Origin: Arthrobacter jiangjiafuii
GTDB taxonomy: Bacteria; Actinomycetota; Actinomycetes; Actinomycetales; Micrococcaceae
Reading direction: 5' to 3'
Length of the DNA: 64,000 nt
Assembly: GCF_018622995.1 (NCBI RefSeq)
Contig: NZ_CP076022.1
Span: forward strand, 3,038,001 to 3,102,000
Shown: in pieces, positions 8,655 through 17,773 of the stretch
Position numbering within the stretch: position 1 is the stretch's first letter
Layout of the letters: every line of letters starts with the position of its first letter
Translations under genes and position numbers: made by a program
Notes under the pieces: model-generated
The model's database searches: none
Seen by the model: the letters and a program-made list of their open reading frames with translations, nothing else
What the model was told of the DNA's origin: nothing

Positions 8655-10058
8655 ATGACTGCTGATACGACAACAACCGGTGCGCTGCGCGCGACGCGGC
8701 CCGGACTGGGACGATCGATGAATTCCCGGCAACTGACCATGATGGGCCTGGGCAGTGCCATCGGTGCCGGACTCTTTCTCGGCTCGGGTGTGGGCGTGCA
8801 GGCAGCCGGACCGGCCGTCCTGATTTCCTATCTGGTTGCCGGCGCCCTGGTCATCATCGTGATGCAGGCCCTGGGTGAACTGGCAGCAGCGAATCCCAGC
8901 AGCGGGGCGTTTTCCGTCTACACGCAAAAGGCCTTCGGCAAGACTGCCGGTTCCGCCGTCGGCTGGCTTTGGTGGTTCCAGCTTGTGGTGGTGATCGCCG
9001 CCGAAGCCATCGGTGCTGCCGGTCTTCTCTCCTCCGTTCTGCCGACTGTCCCGGTCTGGCTGATGGCCCTGTCCTTCATCGCCGTGTTCACCCTCATCAA
9101 TGCGACGGGAGTGAAGAACTACGGTGAGTTCGAGTTCTGGTTCGCCATCCTCAAGGTCGCCGCCATCATCGTGTTCCTGGCGATCGGCGCGGCTCTGGTT
9201 TTCGGCTGGCTGCCCAACGTCGCCTCCCCCGGGCTGGGCAACCTCTTTGACCACGGCGGTTTTGCTCCGGCCGGCTGGCCCGGCATCGCGGCCGCCCTGC
9301 TCGTGGTGGTCTTTGCCTTTGGCGGCACGGAGATCGTCAGCGTCGCCGCGGCTGAAACGGCCGATCCGGTCCGGAGCGTGGGCAAGGCCATCCGGACGGT
9401 TGTCTGGCGGATCCTGGTCTTCTACATCGGCTCGCTGACCGTGATCGTCCTGGTCGTTCCGTGGGAATCCGAAGCGCTCAGCTCCCCCTTCGCCGCGGTC
9501 CTGGCTACCGCGCAGATTCCGGGAGCGGAGACCGCCATCGTCCTCGTGGCCGCCGTCGCCCTGCTGTCGGCACTGAACGCCAACCTGTACGGCGCCTCCC
9601 GGATGCTCTACTCGCTGGCCGAGCGCGGGGACGCCCCCAAGGCGGTGCTGAAGCTGAACAAGGCAAAGGCTCCCGTTCTCGCCGTGCTGCTGTCGGTAGC
9701 CGTCGGCATCGTCTCCACCGTGCTGGAACTCTTCTTCCCGGACCGCGTCCTCCCGGCGCTGCTGAATCTTGTGGGGTCGACCATTCTCCTGGTGTGGGCG
9801 TCGGTGCTGCTGTCCCAGTTTGTGCTCCGCCGCAAGGCTGACCGCACCGGCCAGGACCTCATGCTGCGGATGCGGGCCTTCCCTTACCTGACGCTGGCCG
9901 GAATCGGGTTGCTGGCAACCATCCTCATCCTGAGCTGCTTCGACGGCGCCGCCCGGACGCAGCTGCTGTCCACCGTTGCCCTCACCGCCTGCATCGCCGC
10001 CGGCTGCTGGTGGGCACACAGATCCCGCGACCGGCGGCCCGCCCCCACGGATGCCTAA
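8655..10058 (+). CDS. APC-family amino acid permease
   Basis: A 467-residue membrane transporter of the amino acid-polyamine-organocation family (AroP/GabP-like subgroup) with about 12 helices. The first helix carries the hallmark MGLGSAIGAGLFLGSGVG (about residues 31-48), and the FAFGGTEIVSVAAAETADP block in the middle is also characteristic. The ATG start has GTGAGG at good spacing. It is transcribed away from the aminotransferase/ThDP cluster across a 326-base control region. Import of the amino acid degraded by that cluster is therefore the simplest role. Substrate specificity (aromatic, GABA or other) cannot be read. Confidence 0.9.
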   Translation: MTADTTTTGALRATRPGLGRSMNSRQLTMMGLGSAIGAGLFLGSGVGVQAAGPAVLISYLVAGALVIIVMQALGELAAANPSSGAFSVYTQKAFGKTAGSAVGWLWWFQLVVVIAAEAIGAAGLLSSVLPTVPVWLMALSFIAVFTLINATGVKNYGEFEFWFAILKVAAIIVFLAIGAALVFGWLPNVASPGLGNLFDHGGFAPAGWPGIAAALLVVVFAFGGTEIVSVAAAETADPVRSVGKAIRTVVWRILVFYIGSLTVIVLVVPWESEALSSPFAAVLATAQIPGAETAIVLVAAVALLSALNANLYGASRMLYSLAERGDAPKAVLKLNKAKAPVLAVLLSVAVGIVSTVLELFFPDRVLPALLNLVGSTILLVWASVLLSQFVLRRKADRTGQDLMLRMRAFPYLTLAGIGLLATILILSCFDGAARTQLLSTVALTACIAAGCWWAHRSRDRRPAPTDA

Positions 10059-10092
10059 CCGTTCCCGCCCAGGTTCCCTGGATACAGGCGGT

Positions 10093-10920
10093 TCAGCCCG
10101 ACGGCGGCGTGAACTGGCTGGCCGTGAATGCCGCGCCCTGCGGGTCGCGGATCAGCGCTGTGCGGGACCACTGCTCATCGTCCTGGTCCAGGATGGTGGC
10201 GCCAAGCCGCCCGGCCAACGCGGCCGTCTGGTCACGGTCGGCCACGGCAAACGTCACATGCCAGTGCGGGCGTTCTCTCGGGGTGGCTGCCGCAATCCAG
10301 GCGACGGCATCCTCGAAGCCGGAAGGCGTAAAAACTGCCGCCTGCCGCTCGCGGATGTCGGGGTCCACCGTCGCCGCCAGGTGGTCGCCGTAGCCCGGCC
10401 TGCGGACCAGCCAGCCGTAGCCAAGGTCGTCGACCTCCCAGTTGAACGCCTCACGGTAGAACGCCGTGGCCGCGCCGACGTCGGGCGTATGGAGATCACT
10501 GAAGTTCCACGCCCCCGGTGAATTGACCACCTGCGTCCCCGGCCGCCGTCGGGCCTGCCAGAGGCGGAACCCGGCGCCGTCCGGATCGGCCAGCGCCGCG
10601 GCGCGGCCGCCCTCGCCCGCATCGACAGGGGCGGACGTCACGGAGGCGCCCAGGGATTCCAGCCGGCGGGCGGCGGCATCGGCGTCGTCTACGGCTATAT
10701 AGGTGTTCCATGACGCGGCAGCCCCGGAGGTGCCGGCCAGCCCGCCGATGTCCCCGCCATCGAGCCTTGCTATCAGATAGCGGCCCGGGACGCCCGGCGG
10801 CGTGGCGTCTTCGAAGGTCCAACCAAAGAGCCCGCCGTAGAACTCAGCGGCCGCGTCGACGTCGGGCTGCTCGGTGTCGATCCAGCTCGGCACGCCCGCC
10901 GGATAGGTCCTTTGCGTCAT
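10093..10920 (-). CDS. VOC (glyoxalase/bleomycin-resistance) family protein, two domains
   Basis: A 275-residue protein made of two vicinal-oxygen-chelate domains. Each begins with the usual helix-strand pattern (DVDAAAEFYGGLFGWTFED at the start, DVGAATAFYREAFNWEVDD in the second half) and ends in an F..WQ or AAFTASQF strand. The start was placed at the ATG of MTQRTYP (10920), preceded by GGGAG, rather than at an upstream in-frame ATG. Proteins of this type occur widely in actinobacteria as stand-alone genes without assigned substrate. It converges on the APC permease with a 34-base gap. Confidence 0.85.
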   Translation of the reverse strand: MTQRTYPAGVPSWIDTEQPDVDAAAEFYGGLFGWTFEDATPPGVPGRYLIARLDGGDIGGLAGTSGAAASWNTYIAVDDADAAARRLESLGASVTSAPVDAGEGGRAAALADPDGAGFRLWQARRRPGTQVVNSPGAWNFSDLHTPDVGAATAFYREAFNWEVDDLGYGWLVRRPGYGDHLAATVDPDIRERQAAVFTPSGFEDAVAWIAAATPRERPHWHVTFAVADRDQTAALAGRLGATILDQDDEQWSRTALIRDPQGAAFTASQFTPPSG

Positions 10921-10991
10921 GGCTGGCTCCCGTCCACGGCCCACAGCCTAGTCTGCCGGGAACCCGCAAGGTACCCCGGAGACGCCGGAGG

Positions 10992-11078
10992 GTTATTGCC
11001 TGACCAGCCCCACCGCTCGTTAAAGACCGGGAGCGGGAACCACACGGTTCCCGCTCCCTGTTCTACCCGGACAGAGCC
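10992..11078. repeat. Duplicated 3' flank of the BCCT genes, copy 1
   Basis: From GTTATTGCCTGACC onward to the BCCT stop codon this stretch is nearly identical to 13396-13481 downstream of the second BCCT gene. The similarity continues through both coding regions, so the duplicated unit is about 2 kb and includes the terminator. The left edge is sharp: sequence before 10992 and before 13396 does not match. Confidence 0.85.
11029..11058 (-). terminator. Terminator of BCCT gene 1
   Basis: A 13-bp perfect stem (GGGAGCGGGAACC with GGTTCCCGCTCCC) and ACAC loop lie 21 bases beyond the minus-strand stop. On that strand the hairpin is followed by GGTCTTTAAC, a weak T tract. It is one copy of the duplicated terminator. 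Confidence 0.75.
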
Positions 11079-13025
11079 TTAGTCGATGGCGCCGGTTTTC
11101 GCTTTGTCCGGCTGCTCCTCCTCCGGACCCTCTAAGACGTCCTGATCCTGCACGTTGTCCGTGTACCAGTCGGTGAGGGCGGGATCGTTGCTCTTGAAGT
11201 CGGCGCCGGCGCCTTCGGCCTCCGGCACGTGCGCGGTGCCGAAGACGAAGTCGTCACCGTGCTCGTCAATGCCGCGGCGCACCCCGCCGCTGATGGCCTC
11301 CAGCGCGTACCGGCGCCGGATCATCAGCGGGTCGTTGCGCAGGTCCTTGGCCCAGGAGACCATCACGCCGACCAGGATGATGGTGAACGGCAGCGCGCAG
11401 GTCACCATGATGGACTGCAGTCCCGAGAGGGCGTTGCGGCCGCCTGCCAGCAGCAGGAACATGGCGATCAGCCCGAGTGCCACCGACCAGATGATGGTCA
11501 CCGATTTAGAGGGCACGGGCCGGCCCGACTGGGACATCGAGCCCATGACGTTGGCGGCCGAGTCCGCGGCGGTGACGAAGAAGACCAGAATCGCGAGCAG
11601 GCACACGATGGGCGTCACGGAGCTGAGCGGCAGGTTGGCCAGCAGATCGAACATGACGTTCTCTCCGGTGCCCTCCACCGTCAGGTCCAGCCCGTTCCGG
11701 TTCATCCAGATGGCGGTGCCGCCGAAGACCGTGTACCAGCAGACGGAGATGGTCAAGGGAACGAAGACGACGACGGTGACGAACTGGCGCAGGGTGCGGC
11801 CCTTGGAAATCTTGGCGATGAACATGCCGACGAACGGCGACCAGGAGATCCACCAGGCCCAGTACAGGGTGGTCCAGCCGGTCAGGAACTCCTCCTGCTC
11901 GGCGCCCTGCCCGGCGAAGACGGTCAGCATGTCCGGCAGGTTGCCGGCAAACGCGATGAGCGAGGCCGGCAGCAGATCGAGCAGGAAGAACGTCGGCCCG
12001 GTCAGCAGGACAAAGAGAATCAGCAGAATGACCAGGGTCATGTTGAGGTTGGAGAGCAGCCGGATGCCCCTCTTGATGCCGGCGACCGCGGAGATGGTGA
12101 AGACAACCGTCAGGAGGCTGATGGCGACGACGACGAAGCCGTTGCCCAACTCCTGGCCCGTAATGATCGAGACTCCGGTGCGGATCTGGATCGCGCCGAT
12201 GCCCAGCGAGGTCGCGGTGCCGAACAGTGTCACCAGCACGGCGGAAACGTCGATGATCTTTCCGAGCACCCGGTTGTTGCCGTCGGGGAAGACCGGTTCG
12301 AACAGCGACGAAATCAGCGGCAGCCGGCCGCGCCGGAACGAGGCGTAGGCCAGGGCGCCACCCACCAAGGCGTAGATGACCCAGGCGAGACTGGCCTGGT
12401 GCAGGAAGGTGATCGACATGGCCGGCAGGATGGCGGCGGAGGTGCCGGCCTCGGCATCAGTCGAGGGCGGCGGGGAGAGGAAATGGCTGAGCGGCTCCAT
12501 CGGCCCGTAGAAGATCAACGCGATGCCCAGACCAGCTGCGAACAGCATGGAGATCCAGGACGTCGTGGAGTACTCCGGCGTGCTGTCGTCGGCCCCCAGC
12601 CGGATCTTGCCGGTCGGCCCGAAGCCGACCACCAGCATAAAGATCGCGGCGGCAACCATGGTGGCGTTAAACAGCCAGCCGAAATGCACAACCACCCAGC
12701 CCTGTATGCCGGTGCCCACGGAACTGAGGTTGTCCGGCGCAAAGATCGACCACGCCAGAACGGTGAGAGAGATGGCCATGGCAAAAATGAACACGCTGCG
12801 CCGGGTCGGATAGCTGACCCCGGTGTCCTCAACGCTGATGCCCGGGATCAGCCCGGGATGGAGGCTGAGCGCTGGGGCGGAAGCAGCAGTACGCAGCGCT
12901 TTTTTCACACGCTCAACCGGACGCCCGGCGGGCTTGCGCACCGGAGACCCGGACACGCTCGATCCGTCGGTACTGCCGGAGACATGCTCTGGGGGTGAAG
13001 AGTCGAAATTCATAACGCTAAACAT
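11079..13025 (-). CDS. BCCT-family glycine betaine/choline/carnitine transporter, copy 1
   Basis: A 648-residue secondary transporter that takes up quaternary-ammonium compatible solutes under osmotic stress. Twelve membrane helices are expected. The BCCT signature WAWWISWSPFVGMFIAKISKGRT is present (its core given here as WAWWISWSPFVGMF), and the FGPMEPLSHF region of helix 4 is intact. A long hydrophilic N-terminus (about 75 residues) and acidic C-terminus ending in KAKTGAID are probable osmosensing domains by family analogy. The annotated ATG and a second ATG four codons in are both possible starts. It is a tandem paralogue of the next gene; most of the sequence is shared, with differences concentrated in the N-terminal tail. 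Confidence 0.93.
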   Translation of the reverse strand: MFSVMNFDSSPPEHVSGSTDGSSVSGSPVRKPAGRPVERVKKALRTAASAPALSLHPGLIPGISVEDTGVSYPTRRSVFIFAMAISLTVLAWSIFAPDNLSSVGTGIQGWVVVHFGWLFNATMVAAAIFMLVVGFGPTGKIRLGADDSTPEYSTTSWISMLFAAGLGIALIFYGPMEPLSHFLSPPPSTDAEAGTSAAILPAMSITFLHQASLAWVIYALVGGALAYASFRRGRLPLISSLFEPVFPDGNNRVLGKIIDVSAVLVTLFGTATSLGIGAIQIRTGVSIITGQELGNGFVVVAISLLTVVFTISAVAGIKRGIRLLSNLNMTLVILLILFVLLTGPTFFLLDLLPASLIAFAGNLPDMLTVFAGQGAEQEEFLTGWTTLYWAWWISWSPFVGMFIAKISKGRTLRQFVTVVVFVPLTISVCWYTVFGGTAIWMNRNGLDLTVEGTGENVMFDLLANLPLSSVTPIVCLLAILVFFVTAADSAANVMGSMSQSGRPVPSKSVTIIWSVALGLIAMFLLLAGGRNALSGLQSIMVTCALPFTIILVGVMVSWAKDLRNDPLMIRRRYALEAISGGVRRGIDEHGDDFVFGTAHVPEAEGAGADFKSNDPALTDWYTDNVQDQDVLEGPEEEQPDKAKTGAID

Positions 13026-13395
13026 TAGTGCAAGGACGTAAATTACTCTAATTCATGTGAATTGCTCCGCACCTTCCAATTCACCAGGCAAGCGCGGCAA
13101 GCACTCTCATATCATACCGCGGCAGCACGAATCTCACCGACGGACCCAAGGTCCGGTTGGTCACAGTGCGGCCACTCCAAACCGCCGGAACCGTGCTCCA
13201 CGCCCGGGTCCGACTCCCGGAAGAGTGCATCGAAGTTGCCGGCAGCACAGCCGGCAGATATACGCAAAGTCCCAACAATTGAAATTCCCTGCATTAATCA
13301 TTCCAATCATTCTTAGGCGCAATATCAACAGCCGTATCGTTGGCAAAGATTCCGTGTCCCCATGCACCCATCCCGCGCAATCCAGACCTCGGAAA
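13026..13395. other. Intergenic region between the two BCCT genes
   Basis: About 370 bases with lower GC than the flanks. It must contain the promoter of BCCT gene 1 (which starts at 13025 on the minus strand). Short open frames here have no recognisable features and no good ribosome sites. No promoter boxes are clear enough to mark. It is not duplicated upstream of the second BCCT gene. Confidence 0.5.
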
Positions 13396-13431
13396 GTTAT
13401 TGCCTGACCAGCCCACCGCTCATTAAAGACC

Positions 13432-13461
13432 GGGAGCGGGAACCACACGGTTCCCGCTCCC
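13432..13461 (-). terminator. Terminator of BCCT gene 2
   Basis: Second copy of the GGGAGCGGGAACC/ACAC/GGTTCCCGCTCCC hairpin, 20 bases beyond the stop of BCCT gene 2, within the duplicated flank beginning at 13396. The minus-strand tail is again GGTCTTTAA. Confidence 0.75.
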
Positions 13462-13481
13462 GTTTCTACCCGGACAGAGCC

Positions 13482-15455
13482 TTAGTCGATGGCGCCAACC
13501 TTCGCTTTGTCCGGCTGATCCTCCTCCGAGTGCTCCTCCTCAGGACCCTCAACGACGTCCGGCTCCTGCACGTTGTCCGTGTACCAGTCCGTGAGGGCGG
13601 GATCGCCGCTCTCGAAGTCGGCGCCGGCGCCTTCGGCCTCCGGCACGTGCGCAGCGCCGAACACGAAGTCATCGCCATGCTCGTCAATGCCGCGGCGCAC
13701 GCCGCCGCTGATGGCCTCCAGTGCATACCGGCGCCGGATCATGTAGGGATCGCTGCGGAGCTCCTTGGCCCACGAAACCATCACCCCGATCAGAATGATC
13801 GTGAACGGCAGCGCGCAGGTCACCATGATGGACTGCAGTCCCGAGAGGGCGTTGCGGCCGCCAGCCAGCAACAGGGCCATGGAGATCAGCCCAAGTGCAG
13901 CCGCCCACACAATTGTGACCGCCTTTGAGGGCACGGGCCGTCCGGACTGGGACATGGAACCCATGACATTGGCTGCGGAGTCCGCAGCGGTGACGAAGAA
14001 GATCAGGATGGCAAGCAGGCAGACAATCGACATTACGGAGCTGAAGGGAAGGTTGCCGAGCAGGTCGAACATAACGTTCTCCCCCGCGCCCTTCACCGTC
14101 ATGTCCATTCCGTTCTGGTTCATCCAGATGGCGCTGCCGCCAAAGACCGTGAACCAGCCAATGGAGATGGCAGAGGGAACGAAGACCACAACGGTGACGA
14201 ACTGGCGCAATGTGCGGCCCTTGGAAATCTTCGCAATAAACATCCCAACAAACGGGGACCAGGAGATCCACCAGGCCCAGTACAGAGTGGTCCACGCAGT
14301 CAGATATTCCTCTTCGCCGGCGCCTTGGCCGGCAAAGACGGTGAGCATGTCCGGCAGGTTCCCGAAAAACGCGATCAGTGCGACGGGCAGCAGATCAAGC
14401 ACGAAGAACGTCGGCCCGGCCAGCAGGACGAAAACGGCAAGCAGGATAACCAGGGCCATGTTGGCATTGGACATCAGCCGGATGCCCTTTTTGATGCCCG
14501 CCACGGCGGAAACCGTGAAGACAATGGTCAGGATGGTGATCGCGACGACGACAAACCCGTTCCCCAACTCCTCCCCGGTAATGATTGAGACTCCGGTGCG
14601 GATCTGAAGCGCCCCAATGCCCAGCGACGTCGCAGTTCCGAAGAGGGTAACCAGGACGGCAAAAATATCAATGATCTTGCCCAGAACGCGGTTGTTGCCG
14701 CCAGGGAAGACCGGCTCAAACAAGGAGGAAATCAGCGGCAGCCGCCCGCGCCGGTATGAGGCGTAGGCCAGGGCGCCGCCCACCAGCGCGTAGATGCACC
14801 AGGCGATGCTGGCCTGGTGCAGGAAGGCATCCGTCATGGCCGGAAGGATGGCGTCGGAGGTGCCCGCCTCGGCATCCGTAGAGGGCGGCGGGCTCAGGAA
14901 GTGGCTGAGCGGTTCCATCGGTCCATAAAAAATCAGTCCGATGCCGAGGCCCGCGGCAAACAGCATGGAGATCCAGGAAGCGGTGGAGTACTCAGGTGTG
15001 CTGTCGTCGGCACCGAGGCGGATCTTGCCGGTGGGTCCGAAGCCCACCACCAGCATGAACACCACGATGGCCACCACGGTGGCGTTGAACAACCAGCCGA
15101 AACGAGTGACCACCCACCCCTGCATGGTGGTGCCCACCAGATTGAGATTCTCCGGCGCAACAGCTGCCCAGGCCAGCACGGCGAGCGAAATGGCCATGGC
15201 GAAGATGAACACGCTGCGCCGGGTCGGGAAGCTGGCACCGGTATCTTCGACGCTGATGCCCGGAACGAGTCCGGGGTGGATGCCGAAGGATGGCTGCGAG
15301 GCAACATGGCCAACGCGTCGGAGGGCTTTCTTGACCCGACCAACGGGTCGGCCGGGGGCGGCATGGCCCGCTGCTGAAACGGTGACGGTTGACCCGTCAT
15401 TACTGCCTGAGACGTGCTCTGGAGGTGAAGAGTCGGAATTCATAAGCAATGACAT
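13482..15455 (-). CDS. BCCT-family glycine betaine/choline/carnitine transporter, copy 2
   Basis: A 657-residue paralogue of the neighbouring BCCT protein, highly similar through all membrane helices (YWAWWISWSPFVGMF and FYGPMEPLSHFLSP are identical). It differs in the N-terminal tail and has an extra acidic stretch before the shared KAKVGAID C-terminus. The two genes run in the same direction but each has its own terminator and about 450 bases of separation, so they are probably expressed independently. Different tails suggest different osmotic activation thresholds or substrates; that is inference. The start could be the first ATG or one four codons in. Confidence 0.93.
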   Translation of the reverse strand: MSLLMNSDSSPPEHVSGSNDGSTVTVSAAGHAAPGRPVGRVKKALRRVGHVASQPSFGIHPGLVPGISVEDTGASFPTRRSVFIFAMAISLAVLAWAAVAPENLNLVGTTMQGWVVTRFGWLFNATVVAIVVFMLVVGFGPTGKIRLGADDSTPEYSTASWISMLFAAGLGIGLIFYGPMEPLSHFLSPPPSTDAEAGTSDAILPAMTDAFLHQASIAWCIYALVGGALAYASYRRGRLPLISSLFEPVFPGGNNRVLGKIIDIFAVLVTLFGTATSLGIGALQIRTGVSIITGEELGNGFVVVAITILTIVFTVSAVAGIKKGIRLMSNANMALVILLAVFVLLAGPTFFVLDLLPVALIAFFGNLPDMLTVFAGQGAGEEEYLTAWTTLYWAWWISWSPFVGMFIAKISKGRTLRQFVTVVVFVPSAISIGWFTVFGGSAIWMNQNGMDMTVKGAGENVMFDLLGNLPFSSVMSIVCLLAILIFFVTAADSAANVMGSMSQSGRPVPSKAVTIVWAAALGLISMALLLAGGRNALSGLQSIMVTCALPFTIILIGVMVSWAKELRSDPYMIRRRYALEAISGGVRRGIDEHGDDFVFGAAHVPEAEGAGADFESGDPALTDWYTDNVQEPDVVEGPEEEHSEEDQPDKAKVGAID

Positions 15456-15769
15456 TATCTCAAGAGTTATGACAACTCCGATTCTTTGGAGACAACCGGA
15501 TGAACCGTAGCAGAATCACCCGCCGTCAAACTCCGTCATATGACTGCAGCAATCCCCGGATTTGTGAAAAGGTATGCGCCCGAAATGCCAGCGGAGACAA
15601 TTGCTGCAATTCCAGCCGTGGTTTAAGGAGCAAACTACTTGGATGGCTGCCCCGGTTCCCTTGCAGCCGCTGCGTTGACTCGCCACAACCCCCTCCCTAG
15701 GCTGGCGGGCAAGCCGGAGCGGCACGCGTTTTCCTCCATCGCCGCCCGCAGCTGCTTGAAGGGATGGCC
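15456..15769. other. Intergenic region between BCCT gene 2 and fmdB
   Basis: About 310 bases containing the divergent promoters of the BCCT gene (minus) and fmdB (plus). The first half is AT-richer. No coding frame, operator or riboswitch was recognised. Confidence 0.45.
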
Positions 15770-16060
15770 ATGCCGCTCTATGCCTACCACTGCCCGGAGT
15801 GCTCAGACTTCGAGTTCTCCTGCCCCATGGGCTCCGCGCCCGGTTCCCTCCCCTGCCCGGCCTGCGGTGCACCCTCGCCGCGGCGCTTCACCGCCCCCAA
15901 TCTTTCCCGCACGTCGTCCAGTGCTTATCAACTGATCGAGAGGACGCAGCGTTCGGCGGCGGAGCCCGACGTCGTCCGCTCCCCCGCACCCGGCCCGCGA
16001 ACCGGCGCGCAAAACATCACCACCAATCCGCTCCACCGGAAGCTGCCCCGCCCCGACTAA
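15770..16060 (+). CDS. fmdB: FmdB-family zinc-ribbon protein
   Basis: A 96-residue protein starting MPLYAYHCPEC, the standard opening of the FmdB/CxxC_CxxC regulatory-protein family. Two Cys pairs (CPEC at about 8-11 and CPAC near 29-32) form a zinc ribbon; the remaining half is polar and probably disordered. Of two close ATGs, the second (15770) is chosen because GAAGGG lies six bases before it and it gives the family N-terminus. It precedes the formamidase gene by 39 bases, as in other fmdBA pairs where FmdB is proposed to influence formamidase expression. Confidence 0.85.
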   Translation: MPLYAYHCPECSDFEFSCPMGSAPGSLPCPACGAPSPRRFTAPNLSRTSSSAYQLIERTQRSAAEPDVVRSPAPGPRTGAQNITTNPLHRKLPRPD

Positions 16061-16099
16061 ACCGGACAGACAAGCCCGCACCCAGCTAAGGAGTCCGTT

Positions 16100-17356
16100 A
16101 TGCCCCAGAATGTCTTTCCCCTTGATTCGTCCAGGAAATTCGAAAACCAGGAAAAGGTGGGCCATAACCGGTGGCATCCGGAGATTCCGCCCGTTGCCGT
16201 ACTGAAGCCCGGCGATTCCTTCCGGGTGGATTGCCGGGAATGGTTCGACGGCGCGATTGTCAATGATGACTCGGCCGAGGACATCCTGAACGCTCCGCTG
16301 CTGACCGTGCACAAGCTCAGCGGTCCGTTTGCCGTGGAGGGCGCGCAGCCGGGGGACCTGCTGGTGGTGGATATCCTCGACGTCGGGCCCATTCCGCAGG
16401 AGGACAGCGGTCCGCTGGCCGGCCAGGGCTGGGGCTACACCGGGATCTTCGCGCGGGAGAACGGCGGCGGGTTCCTCACCGAGCAGTTCCCCGACGCGTA
16501 CAAAGCCATCTGGGATTTCACCGGACAGAGAGCAACCTCCCGGCACGTACCCGGTGTTTCCTTCACCGGACTGATCCATCCCGGGCTGATGGGCACCGCG
16601 CCGTCGGCGGCCCTGCTCGCGAAGTGGAACCAGCGCGAGGGCGACCTGATCGCCACCGACCCGCACCGGGTGCCGCCGCTGGCCCTCCCGCCCGAGGCCG
16701 AACACGCCGTGCTGGGCAGCCTGCCCCGGGATCAGTGGGGGCGGGTGGGTGCCGAAGCCGCACGCACCGCGCCGCCGCGGGAGAACGGCGGCAACCAGGA
16801 CATCAAGAACCTGTCCAAGGGCAGCAGGATTTTCTATCCGGTGTTCGTGGACGGCGCGAACCTCTCCGTCGGTGACCTGCACTTTTCCCAGGGCGACGGC
16901 GAAATCACCTTCTGCGGCGCGATCGAGATGGGCGGCTTCATCGACCTGCGGGTGGACATCATCAAGGGCGGCATGGACACCTACGGGGTGCACGAAAACG
17001 CGATCTTCATGCCAGGGAACGTGGATCCGCAGTTCACCGAGTGGATTGCCTTCTCCGGGACCTCGGTGACGCTCGACGGCGAGCAGCGTTACCTCGACTC
17101 GCATCTGTCCTATCAGCGGGCCTGCCTGCACGCGATCGATTACCTCACCAAGTTCGGCTACAGCCCGGAGCAGGCCTATCTGCTGCTCGGGGCCGCGCCG
17201 ATCGAGGGCCGGCTTTCGGGCGTGGTGGATATTCCCAACTCGTGCTCAACGGTCTACATCCCGACGTCCATCTTCGACTTCGATGTGCGGCCCTCAGCGT
17301 CCGGGCCGTTCCAGATCGACCCGGGCATCGGGGCGCCGCGGGCCAGCAACCCGTAA
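16100..17356 (+). CDS. fmdA: Formamidase (FmdA; acetamidase/formamidase family)
   Basis: A 418-residue cytoplasmic amidase that hydrolyses formamide to formate and ammonia; family length is about 400-415. Characteristic sequence includes VGHNRWHPEIPPVA at the N-terminus, SGPFAVEGAQPGDLLVVDIL, the GGNQDIKNLSKGS block and EITFCGAIEMGGFIDLRVD in the C-terminal half. The ATG is preceded by AAGGAG. It lies behind fmdB in a probable operon and supplies nitrogen from short amides. Acetamidase activity is possible because the family is not strictly separated by sequence. Confidence 0.92.
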   Translation: MPQNVFPLDSSRKFENQEKVGHNRWHPEIPPVAVLKPGDSFRVDCREWFDGAIVNDDSAEDILNAPLLTVHKLSGPFAVEGAQPGDLLVVDILDVGPIPQEDSGPLAGQGWGYTGIFARENGGGFLTEQFPDAYKAIWDFTGQRATSRHVPGVSFTGLIHPGLMGTAPSAALLAKWNQREGDLIATDPHRVPPLALPPEAEHAVLGSLPRDQWGRVGAEAARTAPPRENGGNQDIKNLSKGSRIFYPVFVDGANLSVGDLHFSQGDGEITFCGAIEMGGFIDLRVDIIKGGMDTYGVHENAIFMPGNVDPQFTEWIAFSGTSVTLDGEQRYLDSHLSYQRACLHAIDYLTKFGYSPEQAYLLLGAAPIEGRLSGVVDIPNSCSTVYIPTSIFDFDVRPSASGPFQIDPGIGAPRASNP

Positions 17357-17365
17357 GCTCTACCC

Positions 17366-17773
17366 ATGCCCCTTCCGGCCACTCCTTCCGTAGACCTGCA
17401 CGTCCTTGCCGGGGACTACGTGATCGCCCGGCTTCCGCCAGAGGCAGCGGCTCCCGCTGCCCTCTTGGCGGCTCGGCTAACAGCCGGATTTGTGTCAGTC
17501 ACCCGTACCCCGCAGGAACTTTCGATTGTCTGCCCCGCCGCGCTGGCCCCGGACGCCGCCGAAATCGACGGAACCTGGGCTGCCCTTTATGCCTCCGGCC
17601 CCATTCCCTTCGGCCTGACCGGCGTGGTGACGTCGCTGGTCGCACCGCTTTCCGCAGCCGGATGTCCGGTGTTTGTGGTCTCGACCTTTGACGGCGACAT
17701 CCTCATGGTTCCGTCAGCGCAGTACGAAACGGCCCGCGGCCTGCTGCACGCGGCAGGCCACACCCTTCATTAG
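17366..17773 (+). CDS. ACT-domain-containing protein
   Basis: A 135-residue protein resembling the small CASTOR/ACT-7 type proteins: an N-terminal segment with VLAGDYVIARLPPEA, then TRTPQELSIVCP, and a C-terminal ACT-like half with GLTGVVTSLVAPLSAAGCPVFVVSTFDGDILMV (core VTSLVAPLSAAG). ACT domains bind small ligands, often amino acids. The start follows the formamidase stop by nine bases with no strong ribosome site, suggesting coupling to the fmd transcript. Its 3' end overlaps the convergent VOC gene by four bases. No partner enzyme is visible. Confidence 0.8.
   Translation: MPLPATPSVDLHVLAGDYVIARLPPEAAAPAALLAARLTAGFVSVTRTPQELSIVCPAALAPDAAEIDGTWAALYASGPIPFGLTGVVTSLVAPLSAAGCPVFVVSTFDGDILMVPSAQYETARGLLHAAGHTLH

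Noticed and set aside
11229-12998. Long plus-strand open frame opposite BCCT gene 1
   Set aside because: Low-complexity sequence rich in Arg, Gly, Gln and Asp; the minus-strand transporter explains the DNA.
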